Part shown: one piece after another, positions 24,340-37,249 of the stretch
Layout: each line of letters begins with the position of its first letter
Numbering within the stretch: the first letter of the stretch is position 1
NCBI GenBank assembly: GCA_951213105.1
Contig: OX578142.1
Location: forward strand, 8,108,149-8,172,148
Direction: 5' to 3'
Source: Amaurobius ferox
Lineage: Eukaryota; Arthropoda; Arachnida; Araneae; Amaurobiidae
DNA length: 64,000 nt
Position numbers and translations under genes: made by a program
Notes under the pieces: model-generated
The model's database searches: none
Seen by the model: only the letters and a program-made list of their open reading frames with translations
What the model was told of the DNA's origin: nothing

Positions 24340-26780
24340 GGATGAAAGAAAAATAACTGTCTTTCAGTACCTTTGAAATTCTGCGAGAACGCCACCTACT
24401 GGGTTAAAAGTAAGATTACACTTTAGGGGTAACTAGAAGTTACTTATGAATGGAACTCATTACTAAAGTAGTTTTAATATACCTTTGTAATTGTGATAAA
24501 GGTGTTTTTCATTATGATTACATTAATTTAATGCTTTGTGTTGTATGCTAAAAATAATTTTAAATTTGCTTATAAATTTTTAACTAATTATATTATTTTT
24601 TTAATCATGTATTTAAAACCAGAATTAAAAACTAATATAGAAACATGTGTCACACAAAAGGAAAAATTTTCCATGAAAATTTGAAAAAATGAGGTCCATT
24701 AGCACTTTTTTTAAAATTAAGTGATAGGTCAAATATGTTTGTGTATTCATAATTTGCATAAAAAAATGAAACAAAGAGAAGTCCTAATATTCGAAAGAAA
24801 TGACATTGTCTATGTATTACTGTACAAATATGAACATTTTAAACATGTTCTCAAATTTTCAAGGTCAAAGCTCTTGGGAAAAATTTAGAGATAATTCTTT
24901 GAAATTTTTGATGTACTATTGGTGATATATGAGTTAAAAAAAAATTAGACCAGCCCTATTACTAATAAAATACCCTATTGTAGACTGTAATATATACTGC
25001 CTGAGCTATTTGCTCCATATAGTTCTATTTTCTGTACTATAGTGTGCAGGATTACCAAAACAAATTTGTACATATGGTGTCTTTAAATATCTATGAATGG
25101 GAATTTAGCAGTATTTGTCCTTTTTGTTTCCACGATAGTCTTTGTTAGCATTCATCATTTTAATTGCAAGATTTAGCTTTTATTGTCAAAATATAGATGC
25201 TCCGTGTACTAAACAGATATGCAGATAACAGATCATGGTTCGAACTGTCATTAAAACCTTCTTAAGAATTCCTGAAATTCACATTTTGTTTTTAAGGACC
25301 TCGTTATTTTTGCCAAAAACTTCTTAAAATTTTTGCCTTTCCAATTCCGAAATGCAAAAGGAAACCGAATAAACGACTGACTGTCTGAAATCGGCACTGT
25401 GAGAAATATTATCAAAATATTAGAGATTGCTATTGTTTTTGTTTAATTTTTAATTGTTTTACCCCAAAATCTAAACTTCATTAACGGAATCAAAAGTAGA
25501 ACAAAAAAAGAAGGAAAACACCCTTTTTCACCTCTCCTGAAATAAAAAAATAAATAAATAAAGTAGAAAAAGTCTGGAAGATTGTTAATTAGTGTAGTGC
25601 ACTTCCCTTCTGATAAATTACTATAAGTTTCTTTTCTTTACAAAGGTGCTTTTGCTCAATTACTCTTTATTTAGTGTTATTTTGGGGTAAAAAGTTCTGG
25701 AAATTTGAACTCATTAAGAATTTTTGATTTAAAACCAATATTTCGAAATATAATTATTCAGACTATGATTTTTATGTTCCTCATTAGGGAGAATGATATT
25801 TTCACCAAGTGTTTACTGTTTAGAGTCAGTCACATCAAAACACATAAGGAGAGGGAACCAGTGGGAGTTATGTCTTTGGTTAGTGATCTCGGTTAGGAAT
25901 TAATGGGATTAAAGGGGTCGAGCACCTTAATGAGATTGAAATATATAAATATTTTTCGAATGTAATGTTTATTTTTAAACATTTGCCTGATATTGTTTAT
26001 ATTTTAATATATAGCATTCAATCGCTATTTCTTTTCATTCAGTTCAATTTTTCTCTAAACATGTTGGACCCAATAAAAAATAGATTTAAAAACAAGTCTA
26101 ACTAAGATAAGTATTTATTTCACTTAAAATCTAATGTGGGCAGGCAGATCATGACTTTCTCTCCAAACAGAATTTTCTTTTGTCTTCAGGGCTCCTGCTT
26201 ATGTGCACTATATGCATAAATCACCCCAATATTCTTAAAGTGACTCGTTTCAAATATTATCACCAGGTTATCGTTATTGTATACCTGTATAAATGAATAA
26301 ATATTTTACTTAACAAAATAATTTACCCCATAAATGGTAGGATTGCACAATTCATTTTGTATCGTAATGCATTACAGAGAGTCCACAAGCATCTTTTTCC
26401 ATCCATCTCCATTCTTTAATATTATTACACAGTAGGCAGACTAAACTTGTTTATTTTCATATTTTGGTTAATTTAAATAAAATATTGCGCATAATGAACA
26501 AAATATTATGAGAGTTAATAATAATGGAAGTAAGATGATTCTTATAGTTAATATTCTCATGCAATGCTATAAACCTCAAGGATTTTTAATTTTATTTAAT
26601 ATTTTAGATTTTCAAATGATTATTATGCTGAGTTTATTTTAAAACTAGTCATTTCACCCATTCTTAATGACTGGTGGTCACTAAATATGACATCTAGACA
26701 CTTAATAAAAGTTCTGAATATCAAAATCTGTTTTAATTTTAAACCAAAAAAATGGATTGGTGCACATTTTGAGAGATAAA
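24340..26780. other. Unassigned AT-rich sequence
   Basis: About 2.4 kb with no recognisable coding, RNA or terminal repeat. Two CCA(T/C)CTA-containing short repeats near 24327 and 24390 look like a small local duplication. Confidence 0.3.
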
Positions 26781-26882
26781 ATGCTGCAAGTTTTTTTTTA
26801 ATCCCTTTCTAACCCCTCCCCCCCCCCCCCCCACACACTTAATTGGAATTTTCAATTTTTTTTCATCGATCTGGAAGCCCAA

Positions 26883-27222
26883 AGCTGAGATTCTGGCTCG
26901 AGTGAAAGTACTCTATCATTTTGAAAAATTATTTTGAATTGTTTAATTATACCTTTGTATCACCACCCCTAATTCAAAATTTTCAAAATATTAGATTTTT
27001 CTGTTGAACTAGAAGATGAACCAAGACTTTAACTAGAGTGGTAGTGCTTGATAATTAGGCAAAGAGGTTTTGAGATTTTTATTATTCCTTTGCACCATCA
27101 CCCTTAATTCAAGATTTTGGAGTTTTAGATTTTTCCCTTAGTCTTGAAACTGAGACAGATTGGATCACATCAAAACTAAGATTCTAACTATAGTGGAAGT
27201 GCTTCATAATTATGATATATCA
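26883..27222 (+). repeat. Diverged tandem repeat, about 140-155 bp period, over two units
   Basis: Units begin near 26883 (GCTGAGATTCTGGCTCGAGT), 27023 (AAGACTTTAACTAGAGTGGT) and 27174 (ACTAAGATTCTAACTATAGT). Each leads into a GAAGTGCTT- or GTAGTGCTT-like block and an ATCACC..TAATTCA block. The hAT at 27223 is inserted in the third unit. Confidence 0.55.
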
Positions 27223-30200
27223 CAAGGGCGGATCCAGTGAGGTGCGCCCCCCCCCCCCCATCGGGCTTATAAATAGAAAAAAAATAAAGACGATGAAGAA
27301 TAATTTTTGTGTTGTTTGTTATATATGACTGCCTGTAATAAACAAAAGTCTAATGTGAAAAATGTTTTGACATTTCTCTTTAAAAGTTGCTTTTCAAATT
27401 GGCCACTAGATGGCAGCAGGTCCTTGGCGAATCAAGCAAAATTATATTTATTTTTCTGTATGCAAAGGCAACTCTGTAAGTGTTACAAAGTAACACTTTC
27501 GCGTCCTCGTAAGTGTACTACCCCGTTCAAGCGTCCTCGTAGTGAACCTGAGATTGAGTCATTGGATTTTAGTTGCAGCAAACACGGTAAGCTAATTTTG
27601 ATATATAGTTTTAAAAACAACCAAAATTACTGAGTTTTTTTTAACAAAAAACCGAAAGTTGGTCATAGTGAATTTCAAGGTAAAAAAGACGAAGTTCCTT
27701 CATGTAGTATTCTAACACAAAAAGGAGATGGCGATACTTCAAAGGAGACTACCAGTGAAAACTCTTTATCAACAATCATCTTAAACTCCACAAAATCGTC
27801 AAATGACAAATTTCCTGAAACTAAAATGCAAACTTGTGTAAATCTTGAGGTCTGGACTGGTATTCTTAAAAACGATCTTGAATACTATTTGAAACGTAGT
27901 TTGCGTCTTGATGATGCCTCAAGGTGCTACTTGTTAAAGAACCATTGGGTTCCACCTCCTGACTACGACTTTCCATTTTCAGTCCACACAAAACAGCTGA
28001 AAGAAGAAAAAATATATCTCAGCCAAAATCATCTCAATAAATATAGTTGGCGGTTCTTTCTGAAGAGCTAAAAGGGCTCTTTTGTAAATACTGTGCCTTG
28101 TTTGTGATTGGAAATACTGGAAGTGGCGCTAGAAATGTTATGCCATTAAAAACTCTAGTCACAGAACCCCTGACAAAATATTCAAAGTTGCTTGGAAAAG
28201 ACAGATATTTAGAAACTCACCAAAAAAACATGTATCATATATATGCAGTGCAAGATGGGAAAAACTTTTTGAAAAGATTTCACGACCCTGAAAAAGATAT
28301 TGTGAATAAGCTGGATTCTCATCATCTGGAAGTTGTAAGAGAGAACAGACGAAGACTTGTGCCTATAATTGAGAGTATAATTTTCCTGGCTCGGCAAAAT
28401 ATGCCATTTCGTGGGCGTAGGGATGATGGTTCTCTCTTAGATAGCGAATCAGAAAGTTTACTAAATGAAGGCAATTTTAGAGAACTTTTGAAATTTCGTA
28501 TACAATTTGGTGATGAAGTACTTGAAAATCAGATTAAAAATTCTCAATCAAGAGCAACAAAAATTAGCAAAATTACACAAAATGAAATTATTAACATTGC
28601 TGGTGACTGTATTCTTGAAGAAATCATTTCAAGAGTGAAAAAATCTAGATTCTACAGTGTTATATTTGATGAGACTACAGACTTGTCTCATACATCTCAA
28701 ATGTCTGCCATACTGCGCTATGTTTACAAAAAAAGTGTGCGTGAAGATTTTATTGGATTTGTAGATCCACACCAAATGCATTATGGAAGCAGTTCAACAA
28801 CTGAGTCCAAACTTTCTGGAGACGTACTTGGCCAATCATTACTTACAATTATTGGTGGTTTAGGCCTAGAGTTTGATACCTGTGTTGGCATATGTACTGA
28901 TGGGTGCAGGGTCATGACATCAGAAAGCTGTGGAGCTGTAAAAGTTGCTCAATCTAAAATGAAAAATGCCATCGTACAGGCAGTTAGAAACATGTTTGGA
29001 ACAATGAAAGAAGTAATTTCATTTTTCAACATGTCATCAAAACGGAATTTTGTTTTAAAACAAACTTTGAAAGGTAGGCCGTATGTGAAACACGATGGGT
29101 GGAGAGATATGATGCGATTTTACAGTTTCAAGGTGGATTTCTTCCTATTGTGGAGGCTCTAAGTTTAATTTCGGAGTGGAAAGACATTAGTTCGTCATCA
29201 GAAGCAAAGTCCCTGTGTGATTCTATATGCACCACGAAGTTCATTTTGTCTATATACACTGCAGCTGACATTTTCTCCGTTATGCTACCATTAAGTACCA
29301 AGCACCAGACAGAAGTTCGCGACAAGCGCTCTGCATCATCACTCATTAAAAGCACTGTAGGAGTTTTGCAAAAGAAGCGAGTGGAGAGTGGCACTGTATT
29401 TCATCTTCTTTTCAATAGAGCAACTGAAATGATGAGTGATTTGGACATCGTCTCCAAAAAGCCTACAATTATCCGAAGAATAACACATCGAGACAACCCT
29501 ACCTTAGAAAGTGTCGAAGACTATTATCGAGTAGTCATCTACAACAAGGCTTTGGATGAAGTTAATCAAGATTTGAACTCAAGGTTTGACGAATCCGTAC
29601 TGAACATCTTTGATATTAATGTTCTCATCCCAAAAAATGCAGATGAAAAAGCTGAGGACAAAGCAAGTAAGCAAAGTGCTATGCAAAATATATCACACAA
29701 ATTTGGTTTAATTCTGGATGATCATGGAAGTCTGTTCGAAAGTGCACTTCAAGGAGAATATGTTTGGTATGAGTTTTGGAAGAATGCTTCTGAAAAAAAA
29801 CCACAGAAGTCTTAGAATTTTTGGAGAACTGTGATCCAGATGTTTTTCCACGAATCTACAAGCTTCTAGCCCTTCAAACTACGTTCCCAGTAAGTGTTGC
29901 TTCAGCAGAACGTAGTTTTTCATCATTGAAGCGCCTTAAAACTTGGCTTCGAATGCGGATGACAGACGAGAGACTATCAGGACTAGAATTAATACACATC
30001 CATAGGGACATTCATATTGATGTGATTGATTAATGTGATTGATAAATTTTCAAAGAAACCAAGGCGGTTTGACTTTTAACTATAAACTTTTTTTTAGAAA
30101 GTTGCTTGTTATAAAAAAAGTAAAATAATTACAACTTTTTCGTAATTTAGATTTAAACTTGTTCTATTAAATACATTATAAATTATCACTTTGGTTGTTG

Positions 30201-30432
30201 TATAAATGTATATGTATTGTATCCTTTATTAGCTTATCCTTTTTGCCATACTTATCTATAATTTACCCTAAACCATATTTCCATATAGTTTAATGATAAG
30301 CTCAACTTTAATTATTAAGTATATTCATATGACTTCAACGAAATTTATCTAAACTATTCAACAGCCCAAAATTAAAAAGATTTCCAGGGAAGGGTCCCCC
30401 CCCCCCGTAATAAAACTCTGGATCCGCCCTTG
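27223..30432 (+). mobile_element. hAT transposon (ZMYM1/P52rIPK-type) with exact target duplication
   Basis: The termini CAAGGGCGGATCCAG at 27223 and the inverse CTGGATCCGCCCTTG ending at 30432 are flanked by the exact 8-bp duplication ATATATCA (27215-27222, 30433-30440). C-rich homopolymers sit just inside both ends. At 3210 bp the element is close to full length and contains a single degraded transposase gene on the + strand. Confidence 0.9.
27640..30033 (+). pseudogene. hAT transposase, ZMYM1-like, broken by several frameshifts
   Basis: Order of parts: a TTF-type zinc-finger region (WVPPPDYDFPF near 27950, then after a frame change GLFCKYCALF near 28073-28102); a DUF4371-like core with IFDETTDLSHTSQ near 28664 and CVGICTDGC near 28882 (catalytic aspartates); and GTMKEVISFFNMSSKRNFVL near 29000. 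A frameshift near 29090 leads to QFQGGFLPIVEALS and later NDLNSRF-type and FDINVLIPKN motifs. A shift in an A-run near 29794-29802 leads to the C-terminal dimerisation block SVASAERSFSSLKRLKTWLR. The conserved block with the C..C/HALNL motif expected before FGTMKEV is missing, a small in-frame deletion. The last frame has a TTG start, so it is a continuation and not a separate gene. Confidence 0.85.
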
Positions 30433-30440
30433 ATATATCA

Positions 30441-30806
30441 TCCATTCGTTGCCAGACAGTTCAGTGGATATTATATATATATATATTTAATTGCTAACAT
30501 GTTAAACAATAAATGAAAGTAAAAATTAATTAATAAAAATTTTGTGAGCATTTGTTTATGCTTGTGCAAAATTTTTTTTATATGTAAATTTGGGATAAAG
30601 ATGTTGAATGAATTTCCACTGCTACAAATCATTCAAATTGTGCATTGGTCTGTTGTAAAACTGATACTAAACTTAGATTTACCTGCTACAAAACTAATAT
30701 GAATTTTAGTTGTATCTGATACTTATTTATGTTATTAATATATAGCACTTGTATACTGGTATTATTTAAAGAAATTTGTAATTTAAGTAGCTGCACAGGC
30801 ATTAAT
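30441..30806. other. Unassigned AT-rich sequence
   Basis: TA microsatellite near 30471-30486; otherwise featureless. Confidence 0.3.
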
Positions 30807-30808
30807 TA

Positions 30809-31927
30809 GTGTATATACTCGCATATAAGTTGAAAAATTTTTGACACAAAAAGCTTCAAAGTGGGGGGAGGGGGGTTGACTTATACGTGGAGTAAAAAAA
30901 AAAATTGTAAGTCTAAATTTTTTTCCCACGAGGCAATCCATCCTAAAATGATGCAATAGTAATTACGCAATTGTGCACTTCGAATTTCTCTGCACTTCAA
31001 AACTCTCCTGTGAGTCACTGCCCTCTTGATGCTCCCGACTACCAGCTTATCATGTCATCAAAGAATGTACATACAACTGTTACATACAACTCGCTCGTTT
31101 TTGTTCAATGTTTATCTCTCGCTTCTTCGATTATGGCCGATGATCTTTGACAAAAAATAGTTCTTTTCAGAGCTACACACTCCGTTACACGGTTAAAACT
31201 ATAATGTAAGATATTTTTTTTTTTTTTAAGAGAGTAACTAAAACCAACTGTGCTGAAGGTTATCGGTTCTGCGATTCAGGGTTAACGAAAAAATCAGCTC
31301 AGATAATGGGCAGAAGCCACATATTGTTTTGATTGCATGGTTAGTCAAGAACGCTTGGGGGCAAGGATACGATACCTGCAGGAAATGGTCACGAAATCAT
31401 TCAAGAAATCTTGCTTTAGTAATTGATGGCATAGATGGTTATGGGGTTTTTATAAATAATGATGACAGTGATTTTTATGACATGGACATAGATTGGATTG
31501 CTGATATTTACATGATGCGCCAATGGTGTTTTAAATTATTTGGCGAGTTTGACTCGGACTATATGTATTTGGCTTATGATGATACACAAACGTTGTCTCC
31601 CATCCGTTTTGAGGACACTGCGTGCTCGGGGTACAAGAATGTCTGGAGCTTGTCACACGAGAACGAGTGTCCCCAAAACAGACGGGAGGCAATGCCTGTA
31701 TGTCATAGGCCTACTTGTTAGGAATTGGACTTTAAAGGGTTCCGATGAAGTTTTTATTATGGAAATTAAATTTTGTTATTATATATATTTTCTGTTTCAT
31801 TCAAGTGTTTTTGAATAATTTATTGAAAAAAAATTTTTTTCTCTATTTGGTTATGCGACTTATATGCGAGTTTTGGATTTTTTTCTATGAAAGTAAGGGG
31901 TCGACTTATATGCGAGTATATATGGTA
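30809..31927 (+). mobile_element. Pogo-like transposon with TA target duplication
   Basis: The inverted termini GTGTATATACTCGCATATAA at 30809 and TTATATGCGAGTATATATGG ending at 31927 are flanked by TA (30807-30808, 31928-31929). A second right end of the same family lies at 56985-57216. The interior keeps pogo/Tigger transposase remnants, so this is an internally deleted 1.1-kb copy. A T tract lies near 31211-31226. Confidence 0.7.
31230..31721 (+). pseudogene. Pogo/Tigger-type transposase C-terminal remnant
   Basis: Frames carry a NCAEGYRFCDSG-like stretch, which may be the CENP-B-type HTH. Then comes MVTKSFKKSCFSN at about 31386-31424, resembling the KSFKKCGISNALDG signature near the end of pogo-class transposases. 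An acidic stretch DGIDGYGVFINNDDSDFYD follows at about 31423-31479. The catalytic DDE core between these parts is absent. The apparent 130-residue open frame crosses two original frames and is not a real protein. Confidence 0.5.
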
Positions 31928-31929
31928 AT

Positions 31930-33776
31930 TTTTCTGGAACATATTTTTTTTTGGAAAATAATGCTTATATAAAGTAAAGGGTTTGAGCGTGTAACTCCTT
32001 AAAAATTTTTAATATGCCATTAAAAGCTCCTTAAAATTTCTTAATTTTTGTTTTCAAAATTGAGTATGAACCCTGCAGACACTATTCTAATCTGTTGTAT
32101 AATGCATGTTATATATTACATTATCCTTTTAGTGCTGATTTTTACTATAAGCATGAAGATGGGGAAAGGGGTGCTCTCAGATTAGTATCAAATGAAAGGG
32201 AATAAAAAGGGGGAATAAAAGGAATTACATATTAGCCAATTTAAATAAATTTAAATTGCTAAAACCTAAAAAGAATGAATTTTTGCCATTTGGAATACAA
32301 TAACTATGGAATAGATGAATAGAAATATATTAAAAACCCAAATAAATGGAAAATTGATAACTAAATTTAATAAAAAGGAATAACAGTATGTAAATAAGTC
32401 TCCTAAACCCATTTTAACTAACAAATAAAATACCTAAAATTATTAAATAGCAGAAACAACCCAACAATAGCATCAAATAAAATTTGGTATGAATATTTCT
32501 ATCGATAAATGACAGAGGCCTATTATTGACTTTTAGGTGAATGCACCGTGTAAAGGCCTTTTTATATCATATTTTTTAAAAATTGTAAATGAAGACATAA
32601 TAAAAAATAATACCATATGAAAATATTAAGAAAATAGATATCCAATATGTCAGCTTTAACCGAAATGAATGTCCACAATTATTTAGAAATTATCAAGAGT
32701 CATCCTTGAGATATCAGAAATTTTATTTTTTTTATTTTTCAACATATAGCATTATATCTCTGGAACAAATAAAGCAAATAGAATGAAATTTTGTGTTACT
32801 TTTTTAAGTAATTAATGTCAGTAGCCAGTTGATTATCTGGGAGCTCAAACCATGGAAACACTTTCAGTATTTTGAACATTTTTTAAAATAAAAATACTAT
32901 AAAAACATAATTATGTTATAATTTATTACAAAATCATCATTTTATGCATATTTTTTATAAGTAGGGATTACTTAATAAAAGAATTCTCACAGCAAATTAT
33001 TCAAATAGAACACAAACAACGATTTTATGTTTCAATCACAGAAAGAATTTTTTTTTTTTTTTATCTGTTTAACATTTTGCCTTCAATGATTTTTTGAGTG
33101 ATGTCACTCTTGCTGAGAATCCACATGAAATAGGAGAAAAAAAGTATGGAACTTATGTGATAAACCTGAGATAAGACTGACTCAATTTATTTTTAAAATT
33201 AAAAAATAGCATCAAACAAATTTTTTATTTGAATGGGAAGATATCCATCCTTACATAAAATTTTAGAATTATGTGAATCTTTAACTGATTAATGCAAAAA
33301 TGTGAAATATAATTTTTTTTTTTTTTAGTGCTGAAAAATAAGTGTTTTGAAGTTTTTAGAAAACTTTTTAAATATTAAGAAATTGTTTTACAGATTCCTT
33401 TCAAAGCTTGTTGGAAAGAGTGTTCATTGATCTTTCGGATATGTTGATGCAGAATTTGCTCAAAATTCTGCATCAACATTAAATAAATAAAGCTATTTCA
33501 TATCTGAGGTACATCATCACCCAAACTCAGATACCCCTGTACTGAAAATTCTTATTGTATTCCACTTGGATTTTCTGTTACATTGCCAGCAGATGTATAT
33601 GAGCACATGGATCTTTTATTATTAAAGGTGTTAAATGCAAGACTATAAAATATTTGGTAAATTAAAATGTTTGACATTATTAACAATTATTTTTGCACTC
33701 TTCTCGGTGGAGGTAATTTTTGTTTTTATGTTACATGGTCTATTATCTATGTAAAATTGCTTTTATTTTTTCATTG
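31930..33776. other. Unassigned AT-rich sequence
   Basis: About 1.8 kb with homopolymer A/T tracts (for example 33046-33062, 33310-33326) and no recognisable coding or terminal repeats. A short inverted pair, GATGCAGAATTTTGAG and its inverse, lies at about 33443-33477 and could form a small hairpin. Confidence 0.3.
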
Positions 33777-33778
33777 TA

Positions 33779-35283
33779 CAGTACAACCTTTGAAATCCAG
33801 ACATCCAAAATCTAGAAACCTCAAAATCTGAACATTTTTCAAATTTTCCAGGTTTTTATTTTATTTATTTATATATTTATTTATTTTTTAAGCTATCGGA
33901 CTGCATGGATTTAAAACAACACCTTAAGATATATTATAGTGAATTATATTTTATGAACAAATACCATATTTTCTGGTGTATAAGTCAATTTTTTGAACCC
34001 CGAAAATTAGACAAAAATTTAGGAGTCGACTTATACACCAGATATAAAATTGGATGCTTGTAGATTAGTTCGTGGATGAAGTATAAATAATGGACATTAA
34101 TTCCCCCTACCCCTTATGCAAGTGTCCCGAATTTATTTTGGACAAAATATACATAGTTATTTAAATACTGGATTTTTTTTAATATCCTTTTCTTATTATT
34201 GAAAAAAAAGCATTTTACTAAAACAATATAATATTTAATGTTAAATACTTTAAAACATTTATAATATTTTATCACAGATTGTCTAAAAATCTCGAGAATT
34301 CTTATTCACTGTTGAATGCAAAACACTCATGGAAATTTATTTCATTTACTTCATTATAGTACGGATCCCATTCTTGAATGGCTTCTGTTTCATCTCCAGC
34401 ATTTTCCTCCCATAATATCTAAAAAGTTTTTCACTTGCGTCAAATCTTCTCACAATGGCACAGTTGTTACTTTCATTAGTGGAAATAATAACTTTCAGTT
34501 TAAAATCAGCCATATGGTTTGATCTTTTGTTCGAAAAGCCATATTTACTATAAATTATAAATAACTAAACAAGATCATATTGCAAAGCACGAAGCAACAA
34601 GATCGACATTAACACTCTGACCTCTTAAAGGGGTCAACTGCATTCATGAGCTGAGTACACTCCTTTCTTTCTTCGTGTTCTCTGCCCAACACCCTCCTGG
34701 TGCAGCTGCTAATAATGAATGGCTCATTGAATTTTAGAAAAATCATTGAGAGTAGTAGTTTTTTCTTTATAAGAAAAGTTATTTATTCTATGTACTGTAG
34801 TATTTTTTACATATTTAACTATTCCTAATAAAGTTTTTCCTTTTTTCAGAGGCATCAGCTTTTTTAAATATAACAATGCTAGAAAATGAATAAAAAGGTC
34901 TTGAACAAAGAACATTCATAACCAAGCAGAAAATAATGTCCATCTACAAGAAAATTGCTTTCCAATTTAAGCCAAAATTAATGAAACAACAAACGTTAGT
35001 TCAAAAAATGTTTTAAATGAAATGATAAAATGTAATCGCTCTTTTTTTTTTTTTTTTGTTAAGGTATATTTTTTATATATTTTTTAATTTGTTCCATTTT
35101 CTTTTTCTATAAAATAATATTTTTTAATTCATTACCTTGATTTTTTGTTATTATTTTTACTAAAAATAGTGTGCAATTTACTTAATATTAAGTTTGAATT
35201 TTATCCAAACTCTATAATCTGGAAAAATCTAAAATCCGGAATCAGCAAAGTCTGGATGAGTCCTGATTTTTGAGGTTGTACTG
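33779..35283 (+). mobile_element. Tigger/pogo element (copy 2), uninterrupted
   Basis: CAGTACAACCT at 33779 and the inverse AGGTTGTACTG ending at 35283 are flanked by TA (33777-33778, 35284-35285). The 1505-bp copy is colinear with 3220-12315 but has no nested insertions. It is therefore the empty-site reference for both the piggyBac and the hAT there. It keeps a fragment of the transposase C-terminal tail near 34893-34950 and an internal hairpin at 33971-34042. Confidence 0.85.
33971..34042. repeat. Internal hairpin in Tigger copy 2
   Basis: TCTGGTGTATAAGTC at about 33971-33985 is the inverse complement of GACTTATACACCAGA at about 34027-34041. The same place in copy 1 (about 3378-3440) is eroded. 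The GTCGACTTATAC motif is shared with the ends of the pogo-like element at 30809-31927. Confidence 0.5.
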
Positions 35284-35285
35284 TA

Positions 35286-35600
35286 TATAGTATTTATTGA
35301 CATCTTAACACTAGTTAATATTTTATTATTTATCCTGTTATGATTAATTTTAGTTTTTTTTTTTAAACGTATCATTTTTGGATGAACTGTATTAATCATT
35401 TACACTCAATCGACTGCTAAACTATGGTTGTGGTAGAATATTAATATATTTTTTTAATGGTTCAATTCATGCTACTGGATTTTTTTTTTTTTTTTTTCCC
35501 CTGACAAATTTCTCATGCATGTTTTACTTATACTTTCTTATATCCTCTTGAACCTTTTTATGGTTTATGTCTTATCTTTTACCTTATTATTTGCATGCTT
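35286..35600. other. Probable intron sequence before the alternative PKA exon
   Basis: AT-rich, with T homopolymers near 35480-35499. No feature apart from the acceptor region that follows. Confidence 0.35.
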
Positions 35601-35626
35601 TTCTTTTCCTTGCATGTCTATTTTAG
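35601..35626 (+). promoter_or_regulatory. 3' splice acceptor of the alternative PKA exon
   Basis: A pyrimidine-rich tract ending TGTCTATTTTAG at 35615-35626 directly precedes the open frame that matches the PKA tail. Position and phase agree with the canonical exon acceptor at 58483. Confidence 0.65.
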
Positions 35627-35758
35627 ATGAAAGCCCCTCTAATACCTAAACTAACATCAAAAGGAGATACTCGGCAATTTGATAACTATCCTGAAGACAA
35701 AAATACATTCCGGAAAACTCTTACTGATCATTTTGCTTGTGAATTCCAAGCCTTCTAG
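35627..35758 (+). CDS. Pka-C1: Alternative terminal exon, PKA catalytic subunit C-tail (divergent)
   Basis: The exon encodes 43 residues and a TAG stop. It begins MKAPLIPKL, continues GDTRQFDNYPEDKN and ends HFACEFQAF. The pattern APxIPK, GDTxxFDxY and terminal FxxF is the C-terminal tail of the AGC kinase PKA-C, where the FDxY segment contributes to the ATP site and FxxF docks on the small lobe. Relative to the canonical exon at 58484-58609, the acidic EEE run and the turn-motif serine region (RISSTEKC) are replaced by DKNTFRKTLTDHF. Acceptor, phase 0 start, length and stop are conserved, and all positions needed for packing are kept. Selection therefore seems to maintain it. I read it as an alternative last exon of the same gene. 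A processed or duplicated exon fossil is the main alternative. No upstream kinase exons were found in the window. Confidence 0.75.
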   Translation: MKAPLIPKLTSKGDTRQFDNYPEDKNTFRKTLTDHFACEFQAF

Positions 35759-37249
35759 TACAGCTAGACTCATCTAAAGCTACGAGGTTATTCAGTTCCT
35801 CATTCAAAATGTTATGCTATATATTTTTCTGTATTTATTGTATCAAAGTTTATATACCTCCTATATATTTTTCATAGTAACACAAGCTTCTGATTTAAAT
35901 TCTTTATTGTATTATTGGATAACATAATTTGCATGTTTAGATGCATATAAAGACTAGCATTATTTGGGATGCCTGCAGCTATTAGTCACTATTTTTAGCA
36001 ATCACTTTTTTAAGCAATTAAACAGAAAAAGAAACATGCCTGCTACATAAGAGCATCAACTGAGGGTAAACCCTCTCCCCCTAAATATAGAAACCCATCC
36101 CCAAATAGCATGTTAATTGGAGAAAAACAGGGGTTAACCTGTCTCTGCCCACCCCAAAATTCAGAAATCCCCCTCCTCTCATGTACACCATTAAAATAAA
36201 AACCTGTGATTAAAAGTGCAGACACATTAGCAGTTAATTTAAAACACTGAGTGCTCATGTGTAGCAGAAATGACATGACGGCCCAAAGATATCCAACATC
36301 TGCAACTTACTGATGTCCGAGCATTGCCCACGACTGTATTCAAAACGCTCTTCCCAACAAACTCTTACTTTTCAAATTTTGAGTGGTTACCATCTGCTTC
36401 AAAGTCCAAGACCAAGACGCTTGTTCACAGGGTACCTGTCTCAGAGAGACTCATCCCCACATCGAAAATAAATTGTCGGACCATGAGGTGTTGATTTTAA
36501 TTGCAGGTGGTCAGCAATGGCTCTCCACTCCAGTGGGCATGTCGTTTGGTCAGTTGAATTTGTATTGGTGGTCCAGAAGATTGTCTTGGTATGGTGGAGC
36601 CTGCTCGGCTGTAAGAATGGTGGGAAGGGCAAGAAAAATGCAAGAGCGAGTCACATCAAAAAATTTTAAGAAAAGTAGAAGTTTACTTCAGCAAAAAAAA
36701 AAAAAGCGAGATTAAGGCCTAAGAGGCTACACAGAATAAAATTAAGTTATTTGAAAATTTAAGACGAGGAATATAAACTTTAGAGATAAAAATTAAGATA
36801 TAAAATTTAAAGTTTAAGTTTGGAATTAATCAATTAAATTTAAGAATGCATTTGATTAACAGAATAGATTTGTTGAGTACAAAACAAGGTTACAACGATT
36901 GAAGATTGCAATGAGCAAAGACTAAACGGTTAGCAACTGAGGTTATAATTGTGAGTACTGGGCTGGCGTGTCAAGGGCGCAGGCAAATGCTAGCTACCTG
37001 AAATTCTATTGGTCGGCTCGGAGTCCGCAGCTGGAACCACCTCCACTCACCGAAGTGAGCATCTGTGGCACCATCTACTGAAGCTAAGGGAGACCAAACG
37101 GCAGAAGACGTTGAAGTTTAAGACTTCAACTACAATTAAATAAGTTAAATAAAAATTTTGGGACGGAAAACTCTAGGAAACCCTGTCCTGGGGAACAATA
37201 TACCTCACTTTCTTCCACTTGGTTCGCTGGGAACCAAGTAGAAGATGCC
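35759..37249. other. Possible 3' UTR of the alternative PKA exon, then LINE 3' region
   Basis: The first few hundred bases after the stop could be 3' UTR. I see no strong AATAAA close by (an ATTAAA lies near 36016). From roughly 36700 to 37249 the sequence probably belongs to the 3' untranslated end of the minus-strand Jockey-like LINE. That boundary is unclear and no tail is visible. Confidence 0.35.

Noticed and set aside
31329..31721. A 130-residue host protein
   Set aside because: The frame joins pieces of two original transposase frames inside a TA-flanked pogo-like element.
36383..36715. A host gene of 110 residues on the + strand
   Set aside because: No recognisable domain. It uses a poly-A run for its lysine-rich end and lies near the LINE 3' region.
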